Positions 1 to 9,096 are shown, counted from the first letter of the stretch. The stretch is 64,000 nt of DNA from an uncultured Candidatus Nitrosopumilus sp. (GCA_905612485.1 CAJQSE010000005.1:1-64000), one strand, 5' to 3'. A program made the numbers and translations. The notes: generated by a model from the sequence alone, not told the origin.

Positions 1-1
1 T

Positions 2-946
2 TTTATCCAAATTCCAATACATTCTTGTGAATTTAAAAACGATAAAGCAAAATGTTCTGTCATAAAAAATGGTGGAGACGATCCAGATGTAACTCATGGT
101 GCTGAAATTATTGTTGAATTATCATTTACAGAAAAAATAAATGAAATTGATATTGACGGGGGTGAAGGTGTGGGGGTTGTTACAAAACCAGGTTTGGGTT
201 TAGAAATTGGAAAACCTGCAATTAATCCTGTACCTAAAAAAATGATTAATGAAAATTTGAGAGATACTGGAAAAGAAATTCTTGAGAAAAAAGGAATTAA
301 AATTGTAATTTCAGTTCCCAAAGGAAAAGAATTAGCACCAAAAACTGACAATCCTAGATTAGGTATTAAAGATGGAATTTCAATTTTAGGAACTAGTGGA
401 ATTGTAATTCCATTTTCTACAGCATCATATGCAGCATCAATTAGACAAAATTTGGATGTTGCAATTGCAGCAGGAAATGAAACTGTAGTATTAACAACGG
501 GTGGAAGAAGTGAGGAATATGCAAAAAAAATTGTTGATTTACCAGTACATTGTTTTATACAAATGGGAGATTTTTCAGGATATACAATACAGCAATGTGG
601 TAGAAAAAATATCAAAAAAGCATATGTGGTTGGATTTATTGGAAAACTTGCAAAAATGGCTGCAGGTGTTAAACAAACTCATGTTAAAGGATCAAAAGTC
701 GATATGAACTTTTTATCAAAGTTAGCTAAAAAAGCAAATGCAAATGAAAAAGTTATTGAAAATATTAAGAAAGCAAATACAGCTAGACATGTTTCAGAAA
801 TTATTAAAGAAAATGGCATAACTGGATTTTTTGAACTAATTTGTAGTGAAACTTACAAACATATGAGAAAACATTCTGAAGAAAAAGTTCCAATAGATGT
901 AATATTATTTGATTTTGAAGGAGAAATTCTTGCTAGAAAATCATAA
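2..946 (+). CDS. cbiD: Cobalt-precorrin-5B C1-methyltransferase CbiD, 5'-truncated by window edge
   Basis: CbiD methylates C1 of cobalt-precorrin-5B in the anaerobic cobalamin pathway. The reading frame is open from base 2, well upstream of the first in-window GTG (170). The residues encoded before that GTG include the CbiD hallmark VIKNGGDDPDVTHG, so the real start lies outside the window and about 45 residues are missing compared with the usual length of about 360. Further family features are the glycine-rich GGEGVGVVTKPGLGLEIG stretch and GTSGIVIPFS in the middle. It is followed after 37 bases by cbiG, in a run cbiD-cbiG-cbiX-cbiC. Identity is secure; only the 5' end is unknown. Confidence 0.95.
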   Translation, partial: FIQIPIHSCEFKNDKAKCSVIKNGGDDPDVTHGAEIIVELSFTEKINEIDIDGGEGVGVVTKPGLGLEIGKPAINPVPKKMINENLRDTGKEILEKKGIKIVISVPKGKELAPKTDNPRLGIKDGISILGTSGIVIPFSTASYAASIRQNLDVAIAAGNETVVLTTGGRSEEYAKKIVDLPVHCFIQMGDFSGYTIQQCGRKNIKKAYVVGFIGKLAKMAAGVKQTHVKGSKVDMNFLSKLAKKANANEKVIENIKKANTARHVSEIIKENGITGFFELICSETYKHMRKHSEEKVPIDVILFDFEGEILARKS

Positions 947-983
947 GAGTAAGGTATTTTATTAAAGTTAGAAAGTTTTGATT

Positions 984-2033
984 ATGGAAAATGTATCAGT
1001 TCTTGCAATTACTAAAAATGGCATCAATATTGGAGAGAGATTAAAAGAATTATTTCCTAATTGGGATATTTTTGTACCAAGTAAATTATCAAATGAAAAT
1101 AAGAATATTACATGGTATTCTGAGCCTACATCAGATAAAATTATTGAACTTTTTAAAAATTCCAGTGCATTAATTTGCCTATTTTCTTTAGGTGCAGTAA
1201 TTAGATTAATTGCACCTTATTTGAAAGATAAGAAAACAGATCCTGCAGTAATTGTTATTGACGATAAAACAAATTTTGTTATCAGTGTATTATCAGGACA
1301 CATTGGTGGAGCAAATGAATTAACTCAAGAAATTTCTGAAAAATTGAATGCATTGCCAGTAATAACAACTGCAGCAGATGTAAACAAAACAATTGCAGTA
1401 GATTTGGTAGGTAGAGAATTTGGCTGGAAAATTGATGACGAAACAACTGTAACTAAGATTAGTGCACATATGGTGAATGCAGAACCGATTGGTGTTTTCC
1501 AACAAACTGGTAATAAAAAATGGTATAAAGAATTACCAAAAAATGTTACAATCTATAATAGTTTAGAAGAATTAAAAAAATCAAATTCTAAAGCACATCT
1601 TATAATTTCTGATACAATTATCGATAACGGGTTAGCTCAAGAATCTGTAATATATCGTCCTCAAAGTTTAGTTATTGGTATTGGGTTACATTGGGATACA
1701 ACAAAAGATACAATCAAAGATGGAATAGAACATTGTTTAAAAAAATTCAATCTAAGTTCAAAATGTATTGCAAAATTAGTTTCAATAAAAAAACCTAAAG
1801 ATGTTCAAGGATTAATAGATCTTGGAAAAGAGATGCAAATACCTGTAGAATATGTAAACAGAGAAGAACTTGCAGAAATAATTACTCCAAATCCTTCTAG
1901 TACAGTTAAAGCATTTGAAGGAACAGCAAGTGTTTCTGAAGCTGCTGCAATTAAAATATCAAATGGAGAATTAATTGTAGAAAAGCAAAAATTCCCTCCA
2001 AATTTAACAGTAGCAATTGCGAGAAAAATATAA
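984..2033 (+). CDS. cbiG: Cobalt-precorrin-5A hydrolase CbiG
   Basis: CbiG opens the ring A delta-lactone of cobalt-precorrin-5A and releases acetaldehyde, making the substrate of CbiD. The protein has the family's N-terminal region (SALICLFSLGAVIRLIAPYL, then VISVLSGHIGGANELT) and the C-terminal domain with VIGIGLHWDT and the FEGTASVSEAAA signature close to the end. I chose ATG 984; a TTG six bases upstream (978) is in frame and cannot be excluded. The stop overlaps the cbiX start by one base (TAATG), suggesting translational coupling. Length (about 349 aa) is normal for CbiG. Confidence 0.95.
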   Translation: MENVSVLAITKNGINIGERLKELFPNWDIFVPSKLSNENKNITWYSEPTSDKIIELFKNSSALICLFSLGAVIRLIAPYLKDKKTDPAVIVIDDKTNFVISVLSGHIGGANELTQEISEKLNALPVITTAADVNKTIAVDLVGREFGWKIDDETTVTKISAHMVNAEPIGVFQQTGNKKWYKELPKNVTIYNSLEELKKSNSKAHLIISDTIIDNGLAQESVIYRPQSLVIGIGLHWDTTKDTIKDGIEHCLKKFNLSSKCIAKLVSIKKPKDVQGLIDLGKEMQIPVEYVNREELAEIITPNPSSTVKAFEGTASVSEAAAIKISNGELIVEKQKFPPNLTVAIARKI

Positions 2034-2785
2034 TGAAACGAGGATTATTAATAATTGATAGAGGAAGTCGACAAAGAGAAGCATCTGAAGAATTAGAGGT
2101 GATATGTGAAGGAATTAAGGCTAAAGGAGATTATAATTTTGTAGATTTTTGCTTTTTAGAAGTTGAACCACCATATATTGAAGATGGGATTGAGAAATGT
2201 CTAAAACAAGATATTGATTCACTTACAATAGTTCCATATTTTCTTTATCCAGGTAAAAAAGTAAAAAATGCAGTTACGGATGTAATGAAATTTCAAAAGG
2301 ATACTAAAATTAAATTTCTTGTTACTAAACCAATGTTGATGCATAAAACTTTGGTAGAAATAGTTCAAAGTAGAATAGACTTAACATTAAAAGAAAATCA
2401 AATTACCCTTAAAAATAAAGATGTAGATGTAATGATTATTGGTCATGGAAGTGTGGATCCTAATGCACAAAGATCATTAAATTACATTGTAGATAAATTA
2501 AAAGATAATTATAGAAATGTAAGTAGAGTATGGTTGGAGATAGAACAACCAGATATTTTTGAAGGAATTAAAAGTTGTGAAAAAAATAATCCCAAGGTAC
2601 TAGTAAATGTATTTTATTTTCTTCATGAAGGGGCACATGTAAAAACGGATATCAATAATGACTTAATACCTGCATTAGAAAAATCTACTATTGAAAAAAG
2701 CTATATTACAAAACATATTGGAACAGATCAAAAAATGGTAGATTTAATATTAGAAAGAGCAAAGGAAGTAGAGAATGCAAACTAA
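2033..2785 (+). CDS. cbiX: Two-domain CbiX-like sirohydrochlorin cobaltochelatase
   Basis: Chelatases of this class insert cobalt into sirohydrochlorin at the start of the anaerobic cobalamin branch. The 250-residue protein is two tandem CbiX-like domains. The C-terminal half keeps the two metal-binding histidines (GHGS, His138; EGAHVKTDI, His202). At the matching sites the N-terminal half has DRGSR (Arg10) and PGKKVKNAV (Lys76), so it appears to have lost them. It sits between cbiG (one-base overlap) and cbiC (11-base overlap), which supports a cobalamin rather than siroheme role. Ferrochelatase activity on sirohydrochlorin is an alternative that cannot be ruled out. Confidence 0.85.
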   Translation: MKRGLLIIDRGSRQREASEELEVICEGIKAKGDYNFVDFCFLEVEPPYIEDGIEKCLKQDIDSLTIVPYFLYPGKKVKNAVTDVMKFQKDTKIKFLVTKPMLMHKTLVEIVQSRIDLTLKENQITLKNKDVDVMIIGHGSVDPNAQRSLNYIVDKLKDNYRNVSRVWLEIEQPDIFEGIKSCEKNNPKVLVNVFYFLHEGAHVKTDINNDLIPALEKSTIEKSYITKHIGTDQKMVDLILERAKEVENAN

Positions 2786-3416
2786 GAAAGGTCAATCAAT
2801 TGAAGATGCAAGTATGAAAATGATTGAAGATGAAATTGGATCACATAATTATAATGAAAAAGAATGGCCAATTGTAAGAAGGATTATTCATTCTACTGCT
2901 GATTTTGATTTTGCTGATAAAAATAGGCTTATTTTCCAAAAAGATGCAATTGAAAGTGGCATGAATGCTTTAAAAAATGGATGTAGTATTGTAGTAGATG
3001 TAAATGGAGTCATAGGTGGTCTCAATAAACAAAATCCAAAAGATTTTGATAATGATATAGTTTGCAACATATCAAAACCAGAAATTATGCAACAAGCAAA
3101 AGATGAAGGTAAAACACGTTCTCAAGTTTCCATGAGAATTGCAAAAAATGACATTGATGGAGGGATAGTTGTCATAGGAAATGCACCAACTGCATTAATG
3201 GAAGTAATTGAAATGGTAAAAGAAGGAATAGTAAAACCAGCATTAATCATAGGAATTCCAGTTGGATTCATCTGTGCACCAGAATCAAAAGAAGAGTTAT
3301 CAAAGTTGGAAGGAACTCCATTTATCACTAATTTAGGAAGAAAAGGTGGAAGTTCTTCAGCTTCAGCAATAATTAATGCAATTTTTAAATTAATTAGAGC
3401 AGAATCATCTACGTGA
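2775..3416 (+). CDS. cbiC: Cobalt-precorrin-8 methylmutase CbiC
   Basis: CbiC moves the methyl group from C11 to C12 of cobalt-precorrin-8 to give cobyrinic acid. Visible family features are the N-terminal IEDASMKMI...RRIIHSTADFDF block with the catalytic-type histidine, VVDVNGVIGGL, SQVSMRIAK and the C-terminal VIGIPVGFICAPESKEEL and GRKGGSSSASAIINAI. The ATG start lies inside the cbiX 3' end (11-base overlap). The last 12 bases overlap the convergent cbiA gene. Length 213 aa is typical. Confidence 0.95.
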   Translation: MQTKKGQSIEDASMKMIEDEIGSHNYNEKEWPIVRRIIHSTADFDFADKNRLIFQKDAIESGMNALKNGCSIVVDVNGVIGGLNKQNPKDFDNDIVCNISKPEIMQQAKDEGKTRSQVSMRIAKNDIDGGIVVIGNAPTALMEVIEMVKEGIVKPALIIGIPVGFICAPESKEELSKLEGTPFITNLGRKGGSSSASAIINAIFKLIRAESST

Positions 3417-4760
3417 TTCATTCAAACAATTTTTTACAAAAATTTCAGCATAATTAGAACTATCAAAATAAAGATGACCATATGATGCAAGTGTATTATT
3501 TTGAATTAATCCATCTTGGTGATTTTTTATTCCTTCTCCAATTTCTAAATTAAAAGCAAATTGGGAATCAGATGATACAGATTCTAATTGAGAATAATGA
3601 AATTCATGACCATGAAATACATGGAGAGTATCAGATAAAATATTTTTACTAGATAATTTTCCTTTTGTATAATTTAATCTCATTTTCTTAGTCATTACTG
3701 TTTCAGCATCAAACAAACCAACCATTTTGTATTTTTTTCCATTATTAGTAATAGATTTAGTTAGATACATCAATCCTCCACATTCTGCATAAATAGGAAA
3801 ATTATCTTCAGATAATTTTTTAATTGATTTTTTCATGATTTGATTTTTTGCAAGATCATTTCCTAAAATTTCAGGAAATCCACCTCCAATGTATAATCCA
3901 TCACATTTTGGAATTTTTTTATCTTTTATTGGACTAAAAAATGTTAATGATGCACCTTGACGTCGTAATGCATTCAAATTATCATCATAATAAAAATTAA
4001 AAGAATTATCTAAAGCAATAGCAATTTTTACTTTAGTTTTTTTAATAAGATTTTGTTTATTTTTTGGAAGAGGAATAGGATTTTTAATAATTTTAAGAAT
4101 TTTATCAACATCCAATGATTCTGAAATTATTTTTGAAGTTTTTTCAAGTTTATTTTTCAAAATTTTATTATCATATGTAGAAATTAATCCAAGATGCCTT
4201 GATTCTAAATTTAAGATAGGATTTTTTGGGATTACTCCAATAATAGGTAGTTTTGTTTTTTCTAAAGCATCCCTACAAAGAATTTCATGCTTTTTACTTC
4301 CAATTTTATTTAAAATAATTCCTATAATTCTTGAATTTCTATGAAATTTTTGAAATCCTAAAGCAATTGCACCAATAGAGCGAGCAGTTTTACTTGCATC
4401 TAATACTAAAACTACAGGAGATTTGGTAATAGATGCCACATGATGAGTACTAGCATAATTAGAATTTCCTTCAAATCCGTCATAATATCCCATTACACCC
4501 TCAATAATTGAAATATCAGAATTTGAATGCGAAACAAAACTATCTAAAACTTGTTTTTGACCCATTAACCATACATCAAGATTGTATGTTTCATTTTTTG
4601 AAATAGTTGTTAGATAGCTGGGATCAATATAGTCAGGACCTACTTTGAAAGGTTGTACAGAAAAACCTCTTTTTTGTAAAGCATAGATGATTGAGCATGT
4701 GATCGATGTTTTACCAACACTACTAGTTGCCCCTGCTAAAACAATTCTTGGTATTTTCAA
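3405..4760 (-). CDS. cbiA: Cobyrinic acid a,c-diamide synthase CbiA
   Basis: CbiA amidates the a and c side chains of cobyrinate using glutamine and ATP. The N-terminal dethiobiotin-synthetase-like domain has the P-loop at residues 9-17 (AGATSSVGKTS), then VGPDYIDPSYL and EGVMGYYDG. The C-terminal class I amidotransferase domain has the nucleophile elbow YAECGGLMYL and the histidine region FHGHEFHYS. It is convergent with cbiC (12-base overlap) and its start faces cobA across 85 bases, so the two could share a bidirectional promoter region. Length 451 aa is normal. Confidence 0.95.
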   Translation of the reverse strand: MKIPRIVLAGATSSVGKTSITCSIIYALQKRGFSVQPFKVGPDYIDPSYLTTISKNETYNLDVWLMGQKQVLDSFVSHSNSDISIIEGVMGYYDGFEGNSNYASTHHVASITKSPVVLVLDASKTARSIGAIALGFQKFHRNSRIIGIILNKIGSKKHEILCRDALEKTKLPIIGVIPKNPILNLESRHLGLISTYDNKILKNKLEKTSKIISESLDVDKILKIIKNPIPLPKNKQNLIKKTKVKIAIALDNSFNFYYDDNLNALRRQGASLTFFSPIKDKKIPKCDGLYIGGGFPEILGNDLAKNQIMKKSIKKLSEDNFPIYAECGGLMYLTKSITNNGKKYKMVGLFDAETVMTKKMRLNYTKGKLSSKNILSDTLHVFHGHEFHYSQLESVSSDSQFAFNLEIGEGIKNHQDGLIQNNTLASYGHLYFDSSNYAEIFVKNCLNESRR

Positions 4761-4845
4761 TGTATGTTTAGAATTTTTTTTTTATTTAAATTGATACCTT
4801 GAAAAAATAACGAATGTTTTTACTGATAAAAATTAATGAGTAATT

Positions 4846-5379
4846 ATGGCAGAAAAAGGGTTAACTATTGTTTATACAGGTAAAGGTAAAGGTAAGACAA
4901 CTGCTGCATTAGGAATTGCATTAAGAGCTACAGGATATAAAAAGAAAATATGTATGATTCAATTTATCAAGGGTTCATGGCATTATGGTGAAATGGATTC
5001 ATCAAAGAGATTAGAACCAGAATTTGAAATGGTTGCAATAGGTAAAGGATTTGTTGGTATTATAGATGATAAAAGTCCAAAAACAGATCATCAAAAAGTT
5101 GCAAAAGAAGCAATTAGAATTAGTAATGAAAAAATTCAATCAGGCATATATGACATAGTAATTTTAGATGAGATAAATTATGCAGTAAATCTTAATTTAA
5201 TTGAACTTGAAGATGTTTTAGACTTGATTAATTCAAAACCTCAAAACGTAGATTTAGTATTAACAGGTAATTATGCTAAAGAAGAAGTAATTGAAGTTGC
5301 AGATTTAGTAACAGAAATGAGAGAAATTAAGCATCCATTTCAACATGGTATTAAAGCAAAAAAAGGGATTGATTTCTAA
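4846..5379 (+). CDS. cobO: Cob(I)alamin adenosyltransferase (BtuR/CobO type)
   Basis: This enzyme transfers the adenosyl group of ATP to Co(I) corrinoids, giving adenosylcobalamin. The N-terminal P-loop is YTGKGKGKTTAALG and is followed by ALRATG, QFIKGSWHYGE and the Walker B-like DIVILDEINYAV. The family signature LTGNYAKEEVIEVADLVTEM is close to the C terminus, which ends in the normal HPFQHGIKAKKGIDF block. It stands between cbiA (divergent) and aIF2 alpha and is probably a separate transcript. Length 177 aa is typical. Confidence 0.93.
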   Translation: MAEKGLTIVYTGKGKGKTTAALGIALRATGYKKKICMIQFIKGSWHYGEMDSSKRLEPEFEMVAIGKGFVGIIDDKSPKTDHQKVAKEAIRISNEKIQSGIYDIVILDEINYAVNLNLIELEDVLDLINSKPQNVDLVLTGNYAKEEVIEVADLVTEMREIKHPFQHGIKAKKGIDF

Positions 5380-5419
5380 CGAGCAACATTAATTTACACA
5401 TTAGAAAGTTTTAGAAGAA

Positions 5420-6211
5420 TTGTCCACTGAAATTCAAGAAATACCTGAACAGGGTGAAATTATTCTAGCTACAGTAACTAAAGTGATGGATCATGGAGCC
5501 TACGTTACATTAGATGAATATGATGATATTCAAGGATTTTTACATATTTCAGAAATAGCACCAGGGTGGATTAGATCAGTTAATAGATTTGTAAAAGATG
5601 GAGAAAAGAAAGTTTTACTTGTCAAAAAAGTAAAATCAAACGATATAGACTTGTCACTAAAACAAGTTTCAAAAGATCAAAAAAAGCAGAAACTAAAAGA
5701 AGTTAAAAAATATGAAAAAGGTAAAACATTATTAGAAAATCTTCAAGAAAAAGTAAACTTAACAGATGAAGAAGTTGAAAAATTAGAAGATAAATTCTAT
5801 ACAAAATTTGATTCTGTTTATGATGGATTCATGGAAATTGCAAGAAATGGAGTTAGTATAGTTACAGATCTTAAACTTACAAAAAAAATTACAATATCAA
5901 TTGAAGAAATTTGTTCAAAAATTAAACTACCTTCAGTAGAAATTAGAGGCATAATGGAAATAACTAGTGATAAATCAAATGGAGTTGAAATAATTAAAAA
6001 AACGTTATTGGATGTAATCAAAAAAGATTCAACAATGGATATCACATATTTAGGTGCACCAAAATATAGAATATCAATAACTTCTAAAGATTTTAAATCT
6101 GCTGAAAAATCATTAAAACCAATTATTGAAGAAATTCAAACTAATATAGAAAAGAAAAAAGGCTTATTCAAATTTACAAGAGAAGATTCAAAGAAAACTA
6201 GAGAAAATTAA
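5420..6211 (+). CDS. Translation initiation factor aIF2, alpha subunit
   Basis: The alpha subunit of archaeal IF2 helps deliver initiator Met-tRNA to the small ribosomal subunit. The N-terminal S1/OB domain (residues 1-85) reads GEIILATVTKVMDHGAYVTL...GFLHISEIAPGWIRSV, followed by a helical middle domain and the C-terminal alpha-beta domain (about 175-250). A TTG start is used because no ATG lies upstream in frame before a stop. The gene is followed one base later by nop10, a linkage that is common in archaea. The gamma subunit is nearby on the opposite strand. Confidence 0.95.
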   Translation: MSTEIQEIPEQGEIILATVTKVMDHGAYVTLDEYDDIQGFLHISEIAPGWIRSVNRFVKDGEKKVLLVKKVKSNDIDLSLKQVSKDQKKQKLKEVKKYEKGKTLLENLQEKVNLTDEEVEKLEDKFYTKFDSVYDGFMEIARNGVSIVTDLKLTKKITISIEEICSKIKLPSVEIRGIMEITSDKSNGVEIIKKTLLDVIKKDSTMDITYLGAPKYRISITSKDFKSAEKSLKPIIEEIQTNIEKKKGLFKFTREDSKKTREN

Positions 6212-6212
6212 A

Positions 6213-6368
6213 ATGAGATTTCAATTACGAAAATGCTCAGAGTGTAATCATTATACATTAAAAGAAAAATGTCCAAAGTGTAGTGGAGAAACAAAATCAG
6301 TACATCCAGCTAAATTTTCACCAGATGACAAATATATGAGATATAGATTAGCGGAAAGATATTCCTAG
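6213..6368 (+). CDS. nop10: H/ACA RNP protein Nop10
   Basis: A 51-residue zinc-ribbon protein that bridges Cbf5 and L7Ae in H/ACA RNPs, which make pseudouridine in rRNA. Two CxxC pairs (KCSEC, KCPKC) form the zinc ribbon, and the C-terminal part carries the Nop10 signature HPAKFSPDDKYMRYR. The ATG begins one base after the stop of aIF2 alpha, so the pair is surely cotranscribed. I identified it by translating the short gap between larger genes. Confidence 0.93.
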   Translation: MRFQLRKCSECNHYTLKEKCPKCSGETKSVHPAKFSPDDKYMRYRLAERYS

Positions 6369-6372
6369 AAAA

Positions 6373-6810
6373 TTAAGACGTAAAAGTTCCAGTTAATTTT
6401 GCTTCTGCAAGAATATGACCTTTCATTGTATCTTCTAATTCTTGCTTAGAGTAACCTTCTTTCAAATCTAATTTTACATCAAGTGCATAACCTTTGAAGA
6501 TGTATGTATGACGTCCATTAGGTGGTGCAGGTCCACCATATCCAATTTCACCAAAATCTGTCTTTCCTTGTGAACACTTAGAATGTGGAAAATCTTGATG
6601 AGCAGATCCATATTCTAACCAATGAACCCAAATTTTTCCAACTGCAGCCATTGCATCAGGATCATCCATAATTAATGCAAAAGTTTTAGTATTTTGAGGA
6701 GGATTTGCATAGTAAATATTTGGAATTTTATTTTCAAATTTATAACCAAATTTCTTTGGAATTTCTTCCCCCTCTTTAAAATCTTCAGAAGTAATAGAAA
6801 ATTTAGACAT
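6373..6810 (-). CDS. YbhB/YbcL family (PEBP/Raf kinase inhibitor-like) protein
   Basis: A phosphatidylethanolamine-binding-protein fold protein of 145 residues. Family landmarks are the ligand-pocket segment MDDPDAMAAVGKIWVHWLE (DPDA and the following HW) and GYGGPAPPNGRHTYIFKGYALD, which is close to the GPCPP/GxHRY motif of PEBPs. The C terminus has the typical MKGHILAEAKLTGTF. There is no signal peptide. The biological ligand in archaea is unknown. It converges on nop10 with a 4-base gap and is flanked upstream by the Fcf1-like gene. Confidence 0.9.
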   Translation of the reverse strand: MSKFSITSEDFKEGEEIPKKFGYKFENKIPNIYYANPPQNTKTFALIMDDPDAMAAVGKIWVHWLEYGSAHQDFPHSKCSQGKTDFGEIGYGGPAPPNGRHTYIFKGYALDVKLDLKEGYSKQELEDTMKGHILAEAKLTGTFTS

Positions 6811-6845
6811 ACATACTCAATAAATTATTTTTAAAATAAAGTTTA

Positions 6846-7214
6846 CTAACTTTCAAGAATAATCTTATCATTATGTATAGATAAAATAGAACTTCCTAAT
6901 TTTTTAATTTTCTTTTTTAATTGTTTATCCATAGTTCCAATAATACTTGGATTATTTTTTACATAATTAATTAATTCTTGATCAGCATAAGTTCCATTAA
7001 TAGAAATTATTTTAAATTTTTTAATAAAATTCAATGTGATAATTATTTCTTGATTTTTTTCTGGAATTTCTTGTAATTTTATTAATTCATTTCTAACAAC
7101 TTCTGGAACAATAAAAGAAATTGAACCTATTTCCATATCTAAATTATCAATATTTTTGATTCGTCTAGTTGCTAAATGAATTAAAAAATTGGTATCACAG
7201 AGTACCTCAACCAA
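6846..7214 (-). CDS. PIN-domain nuclease, Fcf1/Utp24-like
   Basis: A 122-residue PIN domain protein. The acidic residues expected for a metal-dependent RNase are visible: CDTNFL (Asp at position 7), a glutamate in VVRNELIKLQ, and aspartates in TYADQELI and GTMDKQLKKKIK. PIN proteins that sit directly behind aIF2 gamma in archaea resemble eukaryotic Fcf1/Utp24, which cut pre-rRNA. Its start overlaps the end of the aIF2 gamma gene by 8 bases, so the two are coupled. A toxin role (VapC) is less likely, because no antitoxin gene is adjacent. Confidence 0.85.
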   Translation of the reverse strand: MVEVLCDTNFLIHLATRRIKNIDNLDMEIGSISFIVPEVVRNELIKLQEIPEKNQEIIITLNFIKKFKIISINGTYADQELINYVKNNPSIIGTMDKQLKKKIKKLGSSILSIHNDKIILES

Positions 7215-8469
7215 CTATACCTGCACCAATTAATCTCCATCTTTCAGCAATTCTTCTACTTATTGCCACATGTCCATTCTTAAAGATGCAAGCAGGTCGT
7301 CTAAGTTCAATTTCAACATTAGATGATTTCACTTTAATGACTTTACCTAAAACTGGAGCAGTTCCAATGTTTAATCTAAGTAATTCACCTATTTTTATTG
7401 GATCAACTTTAATGTCTTCAGTAGTACCTACAGCAGAATCAAACAAATTAACATCAAGTTTTAGCAAAGTAGAATTATCAGGAAGTGTTCCAGGTTTTCC
7501 AATTACTGAACCAATGAATGAATCACTTCTAGTCATAGACGGATCTAATTTTGTACCAATTGCAACTAATCCTCCAGGTTTTACAGATTCAACTATTCCT
7601 GCAGCTGTTCCTAATGAAATAATTTCTGTAAGAATAGGTTCATAGGATTTCTTTTTTTCATTCAACAGACCAGGTTTAATTTCAATTTCATCACCTACGT
7701 TAAAAATTCCTTGAGTTAAACTACCACCAATTACACCTCCTTTGATATCTTTCAATTTGATACCAGGTTTGTTTACATCAAAAGAACGTAAAACATGCAT
7801 TACAGGATCAGCTTTTTCATCTCGTTCAGGAGTCTTTATTGCAGATTCTATAGCACCAATTAATGCATCAATATTTAATCCAGATTGAGCAGAAATTGGA
7901 ATGATAGGAGATTTTGCTGCGTTGGTTCCCTTAACAAATTTTGTAATATCTTTATAATTTCCTAATACCTCATCATAAGAAAGTAAATCTACTTTATTTT
8001 GAAGTACAATTATTTGTTGAATTCCAAGAGTTTGAAGAGCCAAAAGATGCTCTTTTGTTTGTGGTTTAGGAACTTGTTCATTTGCTGCAACTAGTAATAG
8101 TGCACCATCCATTAATGCAGAACCAGAAAGCATATTTGCCATTAAACTTTCGTGTCCAGGACTATCTACAAAACTTACAACTCTAGATAATTCACTTTCG
8201 TCTCCACAATTATTACATTTTGGAGTTGTAGAATATCCTAAAGGTTCTTCACATTTTTTACATTTGTAAAAAGCAGCATCAGAATAACCAACACGTATTG
8301 TAATTCCACGTTTTAATTCTTGACTATGTACACTTGTCCATGAACCTGATAATGCTTGAATAAGACTAGTTTTCCCATGATCGACGTGACCAGCAGTTCC
8401 AATGTTAATACATGGTTGATAACCATATTTTTTGATATACCAATCAGGAAGTGTATCTCGCCAGTGCAT
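7207..8469 (-). CDS. Translation initiation factor aIF2, gamma subunit
   Basis: GTPase subunit of aIF2 that binds initiator tRNA. Residues 23-38 hold the G1 loop (GTAGHVDHGKTSLIQA), then FVDSPGHE (G3) and LQNKVDL (G4). A zinc knuckle lies between the switches (CKKCEEPLGYSTTPKCNNCG). The two C-terminal beta-barrel domains follow, ending in RRIAERWRLIGAGIVG. It lies downstream of rpS6e and upstream of the PIN gene on the same strand, a known archaeal order. Length 420 aa is normal. Confidence 0.97.
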   Translation of the reverse strand: MHWRDTLPDWYIKKYGYQPCINIGTAGHVDHGKTSLIQALSGSWTSVHSQELKRGITIRVGYSDAAFYKCKKCEEPLGYSTTPKCNNCGDESELSRVVSFVDSPGHESLMANMLSGSALMDGALLLVAANEQVPKPQTKEHLLALQTLGIQQIIVLQNKVDLLSYDEVLGNYKDITKFVKGTNAAKSPIIPISAQSGLNIDALIGAIESAIKTPERDEKADPVMHVLRSFDVNKPGIKLKDIKGGVIGGSLTQGIFNVGDEIEIKPGLLNEKKKSYEPILTEIISLGTAAGIVESVKPGGLVAIGTKLDPSMTRSDSFIGSVIGKPGTLPDNSTLLKLDVNLFDSAVGTTEDIKVDPIKIGELLRLNIGTAPVLGKVIKVKSSNVEIELRRPACIFKNGHVAISRRIAERWRLIGAGIVG

Positions 8470-8500
8470 GAGTCAAAATATAGAATCGGTATATGTTAAG

Positions 8501-8899
8501 TTATTCTTTCTTATCTTCAGTTTTTGCAGCTGGCTCTTCAGTAGGTGCTTCAACTGGTAATTCTCCATCAAATCTACAATTTATTTGAAAAATTTCTTCA
8601 GAGATTGTATTTCCACGAATTAATTTTCTAACTCTATCTCCATGTCCTGCATCTTGTAATCCAACTCCTTTAGAAAGTAAAACACGTTTTCTTGCAGAAC
8701 CATGAACATCATCCCTCATAGGAACTCCAGATTTGTCGCTGCCTCCAGTGAGTTTTAATTTTCCACTTAAACCAACAACTGTAGCATCTGTTTCATTTCC
8801 TAATTGTAATCCTAACAATGGATTTGCATCACTATCTTTGAGTTCTTTGGATAGAGATTTTCCTTTAATATCAGATATTGTAAGCTTGAAGTTTGCCAA
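8501..8899 (-). CDS. rps6e: Small ribosomal subunit protein S6e
   Basis: Archaeal/eukaryotic-type ribosomal protein S6e, 132 residues. The core matches the family: FKLTISDIKGKSLSKEL, GLSGKLKLTGGSDKSGVPMRDDVHG and RKRVLLSKGVG. The acidic, low-complexity C-terminal tail (VEAPTEEPAAKTEDKKE) is common in this lineage. The stop is 31 bases before the aIF2 gamma start, consistent with an rps6e-aIF2 gamma-PIN transcript. Confidence 0.95.
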   Translation of the reverse strand: MANFKLTISDIKGKSLSKELKDSDANPLLGLQLGNETDATVVGLSGKLKLTGGSDKSGVPMRDDVHGSARKRVLLSKGVGLQDAGHGDRVRKLIRGNTISEEIFQINCRFDGELPVEAPTEEPAAKTEDKKE

Positions 8900-8973
8900 T
8901 TATTCAAAAAAAAAGTTCAAGTACTAATTAACCTTTGGACATTATTTTTAAATCAAGATTTCCATAGATACTC

Positions 8974-9096
8974 ATGAAAGAAGAAATTACATGTCCAAGA
9001 TGTGAAAATAAAATGGTGGACATGCAAGCATGTCATATGTTTTGTCCAAATTGTGGTGCTCATTTAGATTGTTCAGATAAAGGAAATTATTGGTAA
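8974..9096 (+). CDS. Small zinc-ribbon peptide, 40 aa
   Basis: A short open frame translated from the gap between S6e and the next gene. It encodes 40 residues with two knuckles (CPRC and CPNC) and two further cysteines, ending GNYW. A spacing of four cysteines like this suggests a zinc-binding peptide. The coding call rests on the regular cysteine pattern and a clean ATG start. The last base touches the stop of the convergent zinc-ribbon gene. Function is unknown. Confidence 0.6.
   Translation: MKEEITCPRCENKMVDMQACHMFCPNCGAHLDCSDKGNYW

Noticed and set aside
1320..1505. Cysteine-rich minus-strand frame inside cbiG
   Set aside because: It is an antisense shadow of a conserved gene with no start context or homology.
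6846..7214. VapC toxin of a toxin-antitoxin pair
   Set aside because: No antitoxin gene is next to it, and its coupling with aIF2 gamma is the usual context of Fcf1-like PIN proteins.
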